Positions 45,571 to 57,218 of a stretch of 64,000 nucleotides of DNA are shown here, piece by piece. Each line of letters opens with the position of its first letter. Position 1 is the stretch's first letter. Below the pieces are notes generated by a model, which was not told the origin of the DNA, ran no database searches, and saw only the letters and a program-made list of their open reading frames with translations. This stretch comes from Pleurostoma richardsiae. Its lineage: Eukaryota; Ascomycota; Sordariomycetes; Calosphaeriales; Pleurostomataceae. The DNA lies in the NCBI GenBank assembly GCA_030052745.1, contig JANBVO010000009.1, forward strand, positions 682,001 to 746,000, given 5' to 3'. Position numbers and translations under genes: made by a program.

Positions 45571-47291
45571 ATGCTTTCCAAGGACGGCGCAACTTGGACT
45601 CCTTCGGCAGGCCTCCGGCACGGCCTGCCGACGATCGGTGTCGTTGAGCCCCCCAGCTTGAACGCGGCTTCAGGTGACGACAAGATTTACGATGCCATCG
45701 TCATCGGGGCTGGGTACGCAGGGTTGACGGCTACCAGAGACCTGGCTACCCAGGGTGAGATTGAAATCCTATTGAGCATTGAGAGCCTTGTGGCACCTAC
45801 TGACAGAGCCAAGGGAAGAAGACGCTTCTTCTCGAAGGCCGGGACCGACTCGGAGGCCGAACATGGCATGCCACTATCAATGGCTTCAACTACGAACTGG
45901 GCGGCACGTGGATCCATTGGCACATGCCGCACATCTATCGAGAGGTTTCACTTTACGGCTTGCAGGACGACTGGACTGTCACTCAGATCCCCGGCTCAAA
46001 GGAAGACTACACCACCCTCAGCAGTTACGGGGCCCAGAGAAAGCTGTCGAAGGACGAGGAAGTCAGCATCGTCAGCCGCGTCTGGCGCCTTTTCTGCAAC
46101 GTTGACGGAGACGACCTCCGACAGGCCTGGAAATATCCTTTCGGCACCAAGCAAAGCCAGAAACTCGCTGAGTGGGACACATGGTCCTGCAAGGACCGCC
46201 TGGACCAGATCAGGCGCCAGCTGAGCGTCGAAGAGCTCGGAGCTCTGTAAGCCCGCCCTACATTCTATATTACCCTAGTGGGCATTTATACTAATTCTAA
46301 CGCAACTACAGAGAGTCTTTCTTGCAACAGATGGGCGGTTCGTCCCTCAAGAAGATGGGATTTCTCAACGCGCTGCACTGGTGGGTGCTGGGATCCCATA
46401 CACCCACCGGATTGAACGACATTGCCCTGCACACCCGCCTGACCAGCGGCAACAGCACTCTTCATCGTCTTATGTTCGATCACGCGGTCTCCACGGGGAA
46501 TCTTTCCTACAGGTTCCAGTCTCCCGTGGCCAGTGTCAAGGACGCTGGGGGGATTGTCGCCGTGACGACTCGAGACGGGGTGACCTACAAAGCAAAGAAC
46601 ATAATTTGCACAGTTCCACTCAATGTCCTTTCATCTATCGAGTTTTCGCCAGAGCTCCCCCAAGATAAACAAAGCGCTATGGCCGAGGGCTCGGTCAACA
46701 AATGTAACAAGGTCCATGTTGATCTGAACGACCCGGACTGGATATCCTGGGCGGCACTAGGCGCTCCGGGTAAAGGTCTAGTCTCTGCCTTTGGAGATGG
46801 TCTCACGCCGGCCGATAATTCCCACCTCGTCGCCTTCGGACCAGATCCCGACAGCTCTAACGGCATCCCGCTCGGCGATCCGGGCAAGATCCTAGATGCC
46901 ATGCGAGACCTCCTTCCCAAGGAGAAGGTCGACGAAGTCATCTTCAACCGAATCGTCAGTAGCCCAGAGACACGTGGCGGCAGATCAGTGCTAACCAGCT
47001 CCTGACCAGGTCTACCATGATTGGAATGCAGATGAGTTCTCAAAGGGGACTTGGTGCTACCTCCCTCCTGGAACCACCACCAAGAGCCTTGCTGCCCTTC
47101 AGCGCCCGCATGGGAATGTGCTGTTTGCGAGCGCAGACTTTTCGGACGGGTGGCGTGGTTGGATAGATGGTGCCGTACAGATTGGAACGAAGGTGGCAAA
47201 GGAGGTTGTTGATGTTCAGGCAAAGCAACAGGGCGGATCGAAAGTCAATGGTTCGAAAGTCAATGGTACGATCGAAGTTGACCATAACTAA
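45571..47291 (+). CDS. FAD-dependent (mono)amine oxidase, 513 aa
   Basis: Exons 45571-45754, 45814-46246, 46312-46954 and 47010-47291 (introns 59, 65, 55 bp). Dinucleotide-binding start YDAIVIGAGYAGLTATRDL, then across intron 1 T-Q-G-K-K-T-L-L-L-E-G-R-D-R-L-G-G-R-T-W, followed by YELGGTWIHWHMPHIYRE. The body has ICTVPLNVLSSIEFSPELP, and the C-terminal FAD contact is FSDGWRGWIDGAVQIGTK. These match fungal MAO-N-like enzymes, which oxidise a primary amine to an aldehyde with release of ammonia and hydrogen peroxide. There is no C-terminal SKL peroxisome signal; the tail has a short duplication (two S-K-V-N-G units). With the aldehyde dehydrogenase, HGD and FAH nearby, an arylethylamine such as tyramine is a reasonable substrate guess. 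Confidence 0.9.
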
Positions 47292-47755
47292 CTCATATGG
47301 CGGTTATACACCTGCTAGAGATAACGCTCTAACTCGGTCGACAAGTTTCACTTGAGAAAGCTCTTATAGGAGCCCTGTATCTAGTTTATTCTAGCTAGCA
47401 TTTCCAAAGATCGAAAGCATAAGAGTCATGAAATACACCCGTTGGCTTTACTCGCTTTTCTATGCTTTTACTGCACAGGGAAATTGTGCAGTCCTTGGCC
47501 AGCAGGTCGCTAGTCAACCGGCTGTAGGTAGGCACGCGGCTTTTGTCATATTACCTTCAGAGTAATTAGAGTAATTATTTGATAAAGTCGATATCTTATA
47601 AGGATGTAGTATGTCATCGTATTATCTATCATCGGTCTTCGTATTCTCTCCGCATCATCGTAGTCTGAACTGTTCTATCTAGATGGCACTCTCCCTTTCC
47701 ACTCAGAGTCAAAAAGCCGGGGGTCCGACATCCAGTCTCTCTTCTTAAGTCTGTG
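47292..47755. other. 3' intergenic between convergent amine oxidase and permease
   Basis: AT-richer 3' flanks; no gene or element recognised. Confidence 0.4.
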
Positions 47756-49808
47756 CTAGACGCGGATCTCGGTGGCTTGTGCATACCGGGATGGCTGACC
47801 CTCCGTGTTCTTTTCGACCTCGTCCGCCGGCGCCTCAGCATCAATGATTTCCAAAGCGCCCTGATAATTCTTCTTCCCATAGAAGAACCACCCCAAAACC
47901 GAGAAAATTATGATAGCACCAATGAGAGTCGAAGCGTAATTCCTAGACGCTGTTAGTGTCGCCCAACAACACGACTGGGGATGCGACTTGCATATTACTA
48001 GCTGTGACGGGACGGTAGACTGGAAACGACATGAATACGATCATGAAGCACCCAAACACCAGACCTAAGGCATTGACAAAAGGTGTAAAATAACCCAGAT
48101 GGAAAGGTCCCCGTTCCAAAGGCAGATTCCGTCGAGCGTAGAACAGATTCAGCGCGAGGGGTATGACGTAGGAAATCTGAAGCGCGACCAGGACACCGGC
48201 CATGATGCCGTAGAAAGCAGTCGTGTTCCAAATGTAGATCATGTAGATGATTACGGATGGAGGGATCATGATCAAGTTCACGACGAAGTTGAGATTCCCT
48301 TTCTCGTCGACTCGACCAAGCCACGCGGGAAGGCCGCCGTCTCTCGCCATTGACCACAAGGAGCGGGATGCCGCGCCCCAGAGATCGAAGCCTGCGGCAA
48401 AGGCAACGGAGGTGCTGAGACCATTTACGAAGATTGCCAAGGGCACACTTCCGGTGGCGTCGATGAACATCTGAGTGAAGGGACTCATGAGCCCAATGGG
48501 TGAGGCCAGGACCTGGGCAAGGTCTTGGCTGCAGAAGACCACCGCGATCACGAGCGGGAAAGTGGAAATAGCACTACTGCTTGCCTGAAGGATCACTACT
48601 CGAAGAGCAGGGCATGTCAGCATTTTCTGCCAAAGTTCAGGGCGCACCAGGCAATGACTTACTTGCTCGAGGCACTGCGACGTTCGCCTTTGGTATCTCC
48701 TCGGCAAAATGGGCGGCAGCGTCTATAGAGAAGAAGGCATAGAGCGCTGAGAGAAGGCTAATGGACCAGGAAACAAAATCGTTGTCCCATCCCGTGTAGC
48801 TGTGGAAATCGGTGAAGACGTACGTTGCGTCATGCTTGTTCTTTGTCAATCCGGTCAGGAGGCCGATAGTAATTAAGTAGCCGACAACATGTACCACGAG
48901 AACTAGAGGGATCCAGTGGTAAGTTTCCAACCCGCAGATATTGCCATGTGTCAAGAACGACGGCGATGACGCATGGCTGCACTCACTAAAGGAATTCATG
49001 TAGTGCAAGAATTTGACATAGAAGATATTCACGGCCACCCAACAAGCCAAGCAGGCCACATTGATCTAGATGACGATTAGCGGAGTCGAAGTACACAATG
49101 GCATGTCTTTTCAGATGATTCAATACTCACCAGGAATGCATGCCATGTCAACGGCGCATAGTTACTGGCAGAAGCCGCGTAGGACTGGATCTGAACTGCG
49201 ACACCCATGCTGCAAGACAACGAACCGAGCCAGAGACCCGCAATACTGATCCACGCAGTAAACCAGCTCTTGCAGACAAAGTCAGCGTTTGCTCTGCCCA
49301 TTGCTCTGCCGGAGTCGCGCATAGAGAGACTCACCACAAGCCTAGCATACTTCCTAGGGCTTAGGTGGGATGCCCAGACATATTGTGCCCCAGCAGAAGG
49401 CCACATGCTTGAGAGAAGAATGGTTAGAGGCTGCTCTGGAAGTCCGCAACCGGACCTTGTCTATCTTACCTGGCGAATTCTCCGAGTGTCGCAGCCATGC
49501 ATGTTATGCCGACAGACACGAACACCCAGCCCCAAACCAGTCCCACGGCGCCGCCGCCAACGATGCCCTGACCTATCGAAGCCACCCATCCCTCCCACTA
49601 CGATAGAGTTGCCGAGTTAGTATTTCCTTCTCGATCCAGAGCCACGGCGGGAAGTGGAGAGACTCACGGCCCCAGATGTACAGATGGCAATGCCTAGTGC
49701 TGTCCAGAAGTTGAACTGTTTCTTGACTTTTCGCTCCGTAGCAGCCTCCGTGGCAGCCTCCGTGACCGAAGTCGTCGGTGCTCGAGGGATTGGGCTTTCT
49801 TTGCCCAT
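47756..49808 (-). CDS. APC-superfamily amino acid/amine permease, 557 aa
   Basis: Seven exons: 49808-49668, 49597-49470, 49407-49335, 49268-49131, 49065-48663, 48595-47992 and 47942-47756; frames are consistent through all six introns. Twelve-helix APC layout: NFWTALGIAICTSGA-WEGWVASIGQGIVGGGAVGL, TCMAATLGEFASMWPSAGAQ across intron 2, SWFTAWISIAGLWLG, and VPRAMILQASSSAISTFPL. The end is VTASNMNYASTLIGAIIIF then a Lys/Glu-rich cytosolic tail. This is the GABA/choline/amino-acid permease group of fungi. The final intron (49 bp) requires a GC donor (GCAAGT) to give N-M-N-Y-A-S. In context it may import an aromatic amine or amino acid; specificity cannot be read from sequence. Confidence 0.9.
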
Positions 49809-50903
49809 TTCCGAGCGAACTCGTCTATGTCCGGAGGTATAAATGATGGCCTACCTTCAAAATTGGCTGGTTGTCTGCAGATTGTGAGAGCTTTTGTGCC
49901 GGTTCTCACGTTCAGAGGAAGCGAGTGGTTGGGACAGGGTGAGTCTGGGGCGGTTCTCTTAAAGTCGACTAGGGATCGGGGAGCCCGGGGAGATAGGTAT
50001 GTGCTTTTATCTTGATGTATTCTAACTGTCCGGGTCACCGGGCTAGAATTACGATTTGGAAGTTGCCACAGCACAGGGTTGTAGTCATGGAAATGGGGTG
50101 GCTCGCACTATCTCGGCCAACGTTGAGAGGGCTTAAGTTTGCACCGGAGTTCGCAATAGATAGGGAATAATTACGGTGTTGGTTAGCGCGGCACGTTCCC
50201 CAGACACCTCTGGCTCCACAGCGATAGGAGAGAGATAACTTAGTGGGCTCGGTGCAGCGGATGGGGCGTCAGAGTGATTGATACAGCGCTGTTGACTTAA
50301 TTCGCCTCGCCGTGATAACCAACACCTCCTAGATTCAGCCTTCCACTGATAAAGAAATGTATAGAGAAGTCTGACTCTTTTCATACCGCCGCCGTCGACC
50401 GAGCTTATGAATTCCTGGCCCCCTTCTGGTGATAACACTTGGCCTGCAGACCCAATCTCGAGTGTCCCTAACGGTAGACCGCTTTCATAGCTGTAAGATG
50501 GTATCGTCCAAGTCAAGTCTCATTAGAATGCTTCCTGGGATGCTCATCCCGGGGTGCTCTGCTTCAATGGGTAGTGTCCCAGTGGCAGCCCCCCGGATTA
50601 ACTACACCTATCACCGTCCAGCTCGAGCGATAGTGAATAGGCTTGGCCTCTCAGAAGAAGTTCCTTATGCCACCGAATGGACTCCTTTCAACAACAGCGC
50701 CGATGACCCTAGCCCTCTATCTAGCCCAGATGCAAGAGGCATGGCACGAGTTTCGTGCCTTAACGTGTGAGATGTGTTAGTGCACCAAGTTCACCTGTGG
50801 GAAACAGTACACAGGAGCCATTGAAACCACTCAGGAAATCAGACATCAACACGGGTATTCAGTACGACATGCGATCGTGGTGTCATTTTGTTATATTGGG
50901 CTT
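49809..50903. promoter_or_regulatory. Intergenic: permease promoter and FAD hydroxylase 3' flank
   Basis: About 1.1 kb. Short overlapping frames on both strands (50.1-50.8 kb) lack conserved features. Upstream sequence of the leftward permease should lie at the left end. Confidence 0.4.
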
Positions 50904-52330
50904 TTATCTAACAGCGACAGGATGCCTCTTGGTGACATTCCTACTATCCAGCCCATAGTCACCACCTGCCGGGAGGGCAAGTTCCTGAATTGTCCCTTGA
51001 CGTCCACTCTTGACGTCCTGGGCCAAGTGGTCAAAATGCTGCTCCGCGTTCTCCGCCTCATCATGCTCGAGGACCCAAGCAGGCCGCGGCAAGTTCAGGA
51101 TATGGGGATTCTTCAGAATATCGTCACCGTCCCAATCCACATTATGGTACCCGTCTCTCGTCGAAATTGAAGCCATATGCGTGACGTGGGATCTGTTGAA
51201 ACGTATCCTCTCAAACACACGAAGCGCCAAAGGTACGTCACCCTTGGAACGATGCAGGGCAACGGCTACGGCGACGCCGTCCTCCATGGCCTGTGAGCCT
51301 CCTTGTGCGGACGTAGGGAGGTGACAATGCGCTGCATCACCGATGACCGCGATCCGCGCTGACTTGCTGAGCCACGTGTCAATGGGCTCCCTCCAGACTA
51401 GCTTGTAGTCGACCAGATTCTCAGGGGGAGTGTTTCTGACGATCTCGTGCAGCTTCGGCTCGAAGTTGCCCTCCTTTAGACACTGAAGGACATCTTGAAT
51501 GTTGCCCTTGAACGACCAAGACTCCCCAATGTCCGCGTCATCCTACATGGCGATTAGTCCTCTCTTTCCCGGGGCTTCGGGGGCACTGATGCGATATAGC
51601 TAACCTTGTGCGTGAGGACCCAGCCGAGGTCCTTGCCTTTGTTCCAAGTGTAAACAATCATGTGAAGGTCCTTTGCGACCCAGAGTTTAGTGTCGTCCAC
51701 TGTGGGATCACAGAACTCCTTCAAAAGAGGGTTCCTCTGGTGCTCTTCAGTCAGGGTGTAGTAAGCCCTGAAGATTGCATAGCCACTGTTGACCTTGTTG
51801 TCTGGTAGGCCCAGAACCTGCTCCCGAGCAATTGAGCGAGGGCCGTCGGCCGCGAGAACTACATCGCCGGTATAAGTCTTACCACTGGCGGTAATCACGC
51901 TTGGTCTGTCCCCGTCCACGTACTGGACGACCTTGTCGCCGAACTTGAACTCTACTCCGATCGACTGTGCGTAGTCGACAACCACTTCGTGCATCTGGCC
52001 GCGGTGTCCCGCATACTGCCTCCAGAAGTGATGAGGCTCCAGGATCCAATCCTCCTGCCAGATCAAGGTGCCATCGGATTTATAGTATTTGAACTTGTCG
52101 CCCTGGTTGATGCACTGCTTCATGAGTTCCCGGCCAACGCTGCCATTGTCCCACTTCTCGATAATGCGACCGCCGTTGGGGAAGAAATCGATGATGTCTC
52201 CGAAAGCAGCGCTGGTTGGGTAGGTCTCAATGATGGTTGCGTTCATCCCCCGGGTTCGGCATTCGATAGCCGCGGTGAGGCCGCCGAACCCGCCTCCCAC
52301 AATGATCACGCTAAGTCCGTCGCTGGTCAT
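50904..52330 (-). CDS. FAD-dependent aromatic monooxygenase (salicylate-hydroxylase-like), 454 aa
   Basis: Exons 52330-51605 and 51542-50904; the 62 bp intron joins VLTHK to DDADIGESWSF. Group A flavoprotein hydroxylase signatures in order: GxGxxG in SVIIVGGGFGGLTAAIECR, the DG motif in VVLAADGPRSIAREQVLG, and the GD motif in RIAVIGDAAHCHLPTSAQGG. One-component enzymes of this class use NAD(P)H and oxygen to hydroxylate a phenolic or aromatic acid. Length is typical, no membrane anchor. Its setting beside HGD and FAH suggests it supplies homogentisate, for example from 4-hydroxyphenylacetate (1-hydroxylation with side-chain shift) or from a hydroxyphenylacetate isomer. This is inference; the sequence alone only supports an aromatic hydroxylase. 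Confidence 0.9.
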
Positions 52331-53082
52331 TCTTGGATAGTCATATGCCGTTGGGTGAGGTGCAAAATGTTACAACGCAGGAGTAACTGCCGAAGACTGA
52401 CTGTAAGTCATGTCTTGAGGAACAAACAGCATATAATGATTGAGGCGGTCGAGAGTCAGCCCCGAGCGCGTTCGTCCAGAAAGCCGACGCGATTGTCACG
52501 ACCGGAGGAGTCCGAGTCCGGCTAGCTCTCCTGCTCCCATTGTAGACTCCGGATCTCCCCCCTCCCCCTGTCTATCTGTCTATCAGTCTATCAGCACTGC
52601 GAAATCCGACAAATCAGGTATTATTCCCTGCGTTGCGCTAAACAAAAACGGGTCGCTGAGAAGAGGACCGGATCTGTCCGTACAGCTAGAACGCCTCTTC
52701 TGCCTTAGCTATCACCTTATCTCGGACTTGTAGTACACCTAGTAATACTGCAGGTACAGTGCCTTTCCGCCAATCTAGTACGTAATGTGCATTGTCAGAA
52801 GCAGTCTCAGGTCGACAACGGGCCTAGTGCGCACACTGGAGTGACTTAGTCGCCGGCCCTAGGCTGAGGGTTGATCTGGGAGTTTTGAGCCAGATCGATG
52901 TGCAGTATCGAGCCCCAACAACCCATTGCAGGCTTGAGGCTCGTTATTGGCTATGCCATGAGAGTATGGACGACTCCATCGGCACCACATTATGACGGGG
53001 CTTTTTGACAAGAGGTGTCACTTAAGGAGGACGCAGATCGACTTTTGGACCGGAAAGAACAAAACTTCGAACGAATCTAGAA
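52331..53082. promoter_or_regulatory. Promoter region of the FAD hydroxylase, with short repeat
   Basis: Upstream of the leftward hydroxylase gene. Contains the TCTATCNG repeat listed separately. No gene supported. Confidence 0.4.
52571..52594. repeat. TCTATC(T/A)G tandem repeat, three 8-base units
   Basis: Three contiguous units, preceded by a C-rich run. Confidence 0.7.
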
Positions 53083-54443
53083 CTAGAATTTCTTGATTGG
53101 GCTTACTCCAATGCCCATAATCCTGACAGCGATAAAACAAAGCAACGCAACCACGTAGGCTGAACCGGCAAACATGATCAGGCCCGAGTATTCACCATTC
53201 GACGACTCAAGAATACGGCCGCCAAGAGGGACACCGATCAACGAACTAGCGAGGCGCGGTCAGTACAGGTGTTTGGAGACCCGGCTGAAGGTGCTGGAGC
53301 TACTTACCCGATGGAGGCAATGCTGTAGACTGCTGTGAACGTCTTGCCGTAGTCTTTGGTGTCACAGAGTTGTGCGATGCATACCGGCACCAGGCTGATC
53401 CCGCTGCCGCTGCCTATACCGAAGACGACGGCAAACGCAAATAACGCACCAGTGCTGGTTCCGGCCTGTTTCCAAATGCCGAAGATGGCCACCAATGACA
53501 GGAACAGAGCGCAGACCTGGGCGTTGAATCTGCCGAGTTTGTCCCCAATATAGCCCGGGAGCCACCTCCCGATAAACGAACCGACGTTCAAGAGAGTCAC
53601 GACGTTGTAGGCGGCCTGAGACGATGCTCCATTTGCAACGGCGTACGATGCAATGTAAGTCATTGGGATAAACAGACCGAGCTCCACGAAGAACGCCCCA
53701 GCCGTGAGGACGGATAGTTGCGGGTTCAGCAGAAGTCTCGGGTTGGGCAAGATGCCCTTCCACGAGAACGCCCTTTGAAGACGACCTCTCAGCAGCAGGC
53801 ACCCAGCCGCAAGGCATGGAAGCATGATCAGTGTCGTTACTCTCATTGTCCATGCGAATCCTATCCTGGGAAGTAACTTCCCAAGGATAAGAGGAAATAC
53901 GATGCCACCCACGCTTCCTCCGGAGATCGCACAGCCGGTGGCGATGCCGCGCCGGCGAAGGAACCAGTGCTGAATGGTCCCCACAGAGGCTGTGAAGAGC
54001 AGGCACGTCGAGAGACTGCCAACCAGTCCAAGGCAGAGGAGGAAGTGCCAGTACACCTTGCAGATGCTGAGCAACAGGTATGTTGCAATCAGGAGAACAG
54101 ATCCGACCAGCAGGAGTGGAAGAGGGCCCTTGACGTCAAATACGGGCCCGAGGGGAATCCCGGCAAAGAAGCTCATGAAGTTGTAAAAGCCAAAGATCCA
54201 GCCTATCCGTCCAGGCGACTCATTCGCTAGTTGGTGACCAGAGATCCAGGTCTCGTATGCACCGATAGAGTTCATCAATGATAAGCCAGCGAAGAACATG
54301 CAGAAGCTCCCAAGCACCGTCAGCCATGCTCTCTTCCCCCCGTCAGGATAGTCGACGACCTCATCCGACGCCGTCGCGGTCGTCAAGATCGTGCCATCGT
54401 CAGTGAGGACGAGCTTGCTTTCCTCGGTCGCCGGCTTGCTCAT
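53083..54443 (-). CDS. MFS monocarboxylate-type transporter, 432 aa
   Basis: Exons 54443-53308 and 53245-53083; the 62 bp intron joins SIASIG to SLIGVPLGGRILE. The N-terminal cytosolic stretch ends in DYPDGGKRAWLTVLGSFCMF, the D-G-G / W signature of the monocarboxylate porter family (fungal Mch-like). Twelve hydrophobic segments follow, with LRRRGIATGCAISGGSVGGIVFP at helices 4-5 and GDKLGRFNAQ in the helix 8/9 loop. Short central loop and length are normal for the family. In this cluster it may carry an aromatic acid such as a hydroxyphenylacetate across the plasma membrane, or export an intermediate. Family assignment is strong, cargo inferred. Confidence 0.9.
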
Positions 54444-54927
54444 GGCGGTAAGTACTGGTGGGGCTACGGCGTTGTTGGCAGACGTCTCGTTGGTCTGGTC
54501 CGACCTTTGTTGTCTCTTATACTGGGCTTTAGTCCCGAGTCATTGGAATATTTGAGATTGGAGTTTAGGACGACTCAGAACAAATGCTTCTGCTGTTTTT
54601 CTTTTTCCCACCTCCTGTCTTTCCCCCCTCGCCCAGCTGGGGCCGAGGGAGGGAAAAGAGAAGTGGAGATAGGGAATAATATCCCATTGGTGCAGTGAAC
54701 TCCTACCGCCGTGTTTACACTAGATTTGCCAAAATCGGGTGCAAGTCAGTGTCTGCATGCGCAGATGATGAGTTGCTTTTGGTGCCTTTCCCTAGGGCGT
54801 TTCGGTACTCGTCAAAGATAAAACAGCCCATCTCAGTCGGCTTGACGGTGCACTTGAATTCGTGGTGAGCCTGGAGCCTAATATTCTATACCCACAAGTC
54901 TATCAATCAACAGGTCTAGAAACCACC
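54444..54927. promoter_or_regulatory. Bidirectional promoter: MFS carrier and cupin gene
   Basis: 484 bases between divergent starts. No clear TATA box. Pyrimidine-rich stretch near 54595-54640. Confidence 0.45.
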
Positions 54928-55406
54928 ATGGTATTCGAGTTCAAGAGCGAGCGGGAGCTTTACCGTATTCCCAAGCTTCAGGGGGCACCCCCTCCGGTTC
55001 ATTTTGGTACGCCCTTGAACAAATGTATCGCTCGATTCTCGGGACACTGACCCTTGTTGCTGCTAGTGGACGTGTTTTCCAGCGCGAAGCAGGATGTCGC
55101 CAATCCTTTGACAGGGTCGTACTTCCTGCTCGAGTATGCGGAGCAGCCAGAACCTGCTCCTCCGTATGACTACGACGAGTCTGGGGTTGTCCTCAAAGGT
55201 AACACGCACCACCCCCCTGGGAGGCAATCCACAGTAGACCGCTGACAACGTACTCTTCAGGAATCCTGAACATCGAGGACGAAAAAGGAAACAAGGCCTC
55301 GCTGCAAGAAGGCGACACCTTCTTCATTCACCGTGGCAGTAACATTACCTTTTCGTCGCCGAGGTTCGCTGTGGCATACAAGGTTGCTTCTCGCGCAAGC
55401 CTTTGA
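54928..55406 (+). CDS. Small cupin (EutQ/cupin_3-like), 118 aa
   Basis: Three exons: 54928-55006, 55067-55198 and 55261-55406 (introns 60 and 62 bp). The joined protein reads MVFEFKSERELYRIPKLQG, then P-V-H-F-V-D-V-F-S-S-A, GSYFLLEYAEQPEPAPPYDY, DESGVVLKGILNIED, ASLQEGDTFFIHRGSNITF and a closing strand VAYKVASR. This is a single beta-barrel cupin resembling ethanolamine-utilisation EutQ-type proteins. Metal-binding His residues of classical cupins are mostly absent, only one near FFIHRG. Could be a binding, isomerase or accessory protein of the cluster; catalytic role not shown. The short exons are supported by three consistent reading-frame joins. Confidence 0.8.
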
Positions 55407-55801
55407 GGGGCTAGCTATGACCCGGTCTAGTTAAGAAAATACTGATGAAGAGCTTTGAGTGGCGGATAATGAGGTAGTAATAGAATATAAATTTCTATTC
55501 GTTCGACTGCAGCGATACCTTGCGGAAGTTGACATGTTGATGGCACGTATACCACCCCGGGCTTGATGAGCCTATGTTTTGTGACTCGCCGACGTTCCGC
55601 TCTGTTGGCCCCATGAGACGACCTCGCAAGATATGTAATTATACAGCTTTGTATCTGTTACGCTGGGGCCCCGATTCAATTCGATATCGTGATACTGCTC
55701 GAGTCTCCAACTGCAGTGATGCAGACGTTCTTCATTGTTCCATTCCGTTCGACAGTTACCCTCTGTGGAGACATACGAGACAATCAGATAATAAGTCGAC
55801 G
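55407..55801. other. 3' intergenic between convergent cupin and FAH genes
   Basis: No gene or element recognised. Confidence 0.4.
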
Positions 55802-57218
55802 TCAGGAACGCTGTATAGCCGGGAGAATTCTTGTCACGCATTCGCCGAATCCCACCAAGCCAGAAACCTCATCTCCAGCCAATCCCCTAATGATAACAGT
55901 ATCGTTATCCTGCACGAATTTTCTCTCTCCACCACCAGTGAGAGGGATAACCTGCTTGCCTCCCTGCGACTGCTCCAGGAAACTTCCGTAACTACCGCGT
56001 TCAGTCCCTGAGATTGTGCCGGAGCCGAAAAGGTCGCCCACACGTAGATTGCAGCCCCCAACAGAGTGGTGAGCAATCATCTGCGGCCAAGACCAAACCA
56101 GGTACTTGGAGTTAGTGCGGCTAATGGTCGTGACGTCTCCAGCGGAAGCTATCATGTGTCAGCGCTGAACTCCTGTGCGAACAGGAATCGTAACTATAGA
56201 ATGACACACACCCACACACACACACACAGAGAGAGAGAGTGAGAGAGAGAGAATACTGACTTTTCAATTCTACCTCCAATCGGATATCATGCACGCCGGC
56301 CTGTCGCGATTCGCTGAGATAGGGCAGTAGCTCAATCGGGTTTTCCAAGCCAGCAGCTCGGAAAGGTTCCAGCGCGTCAGCCAAAACCACCCAGGGGCTG
56401 ATGGTAGTTCCGAAGTTTTTGGCGTTGAATGGCCCCAGAGGGACATACTCCCAGACCTGGATGTCGCGGGCACTCCAGTCGTTCATCAAGACGTAACCGA
56501 AAATGTGCTGCTCTGCTTCTTGGACAGGAACAGGCTGGCCGAGCCCGTTCTCCTTGGTCACGAACATGCCGAGTTCCAACTCGATATCGAGTCGTCTGGA
56601 CGGGGAGAAGATTGGAACTTTGGTCTCGGCGGCGGGGTTCTCGATGATCTGGCCCCACGGCCTGTGGAGGGGCGTTCCGGAGACCACAACGGAACTCGCC
56701 CTCCCGTGGTAGGCGACTGGGATGTGATTGTAGTTCGGGTTCAGAGCGTTCTGTGCGCCACGGAAAAGAGTCCCCACGTTGCTAGCATGGTTGCGGCCGG
56801 CGAAGAAGTCGGTGTAGTCGCCGATGGTCAGGGGAAGGTGGTTCTGAACTTCGCGCTGCGGGATGAGCGCGGCTGCCTGTAGAGGCTTGTTGTCCTTCAA
56901 GATTTCTGGATGGCGAGTGTTCTCAGACAGTATGTCCTGGAGGTACTGTCTCACTGCTCGGTGGGTAGGACGACCCAGCGCTGCGAAGGCATTCAACGTA
57001 GGAGATGCGAAGGCCCGGGCCACATCATCCTTCCGCTTACCCAGCCCGCCGAAGCCACCTTGTTTGGCAAAGGCCAGCAGGTCGAGAGCATGCTCGCCGA
57101 TAGCAATGGCAGGGCGGTGTTCAGGCGTGTTTGCCGTTGATATGATGCCGAACGGGATGTTGGCGATGGAGAAGGAAGACCCGGTGGGCACCGAGACCCA
57201 AGATTTCAAAGAGGCCAT
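55802..57218 (-). CDS. fahA: Fumarylacetoacetase, 434 aa
   Basis: Hydrolyses fumarylacetoacetate to fumarate and acetoacetate, last step of homogentisate breakdown, cytosolic. Exons 57218-56261 and about 56148-55802; intron ~112 bp containing a dinucleotide microsatellite. N-terminal SH3-like part MASLKSWVSVPTGSSFSIAN and NIPFGIISTANTPEHRPAIAIG. Catalytic region: IGDYTDFFAGRNHASNVGTLFRG (with the active His and metal Asp), HGRASSVVVSGT, DIELELGMFV (metal Glu pair) and FGYVLMNDWSARDIQVWEYVPLGPF. The join E-V-E-L-K-T-S-A-G-D-V leads to NGCNLRPG-like GGCNLRVGDLFGSGTISG. All key residues present; length normal. Start at MASLK matches homologues; the codons upstream are not conserved and begin with TTG. 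Divergent from the HGD gene. Confidence 0.94.
56204..56253. repeat. (CA)n/(GA)n compound microsatellite inside the FAH intron
   Basis: About 50 bases of CA then GA repeats on the + strand. On the transcribed strand it is a long TC then TG tract just after the 5' splice site. Exact ends are approximate. Confidence 0.85.

Noticed and set aside
47943-49406. Permease pieces as separate short genes
   Set aside because: They join through six consistent introns into one normal-length APC permease.
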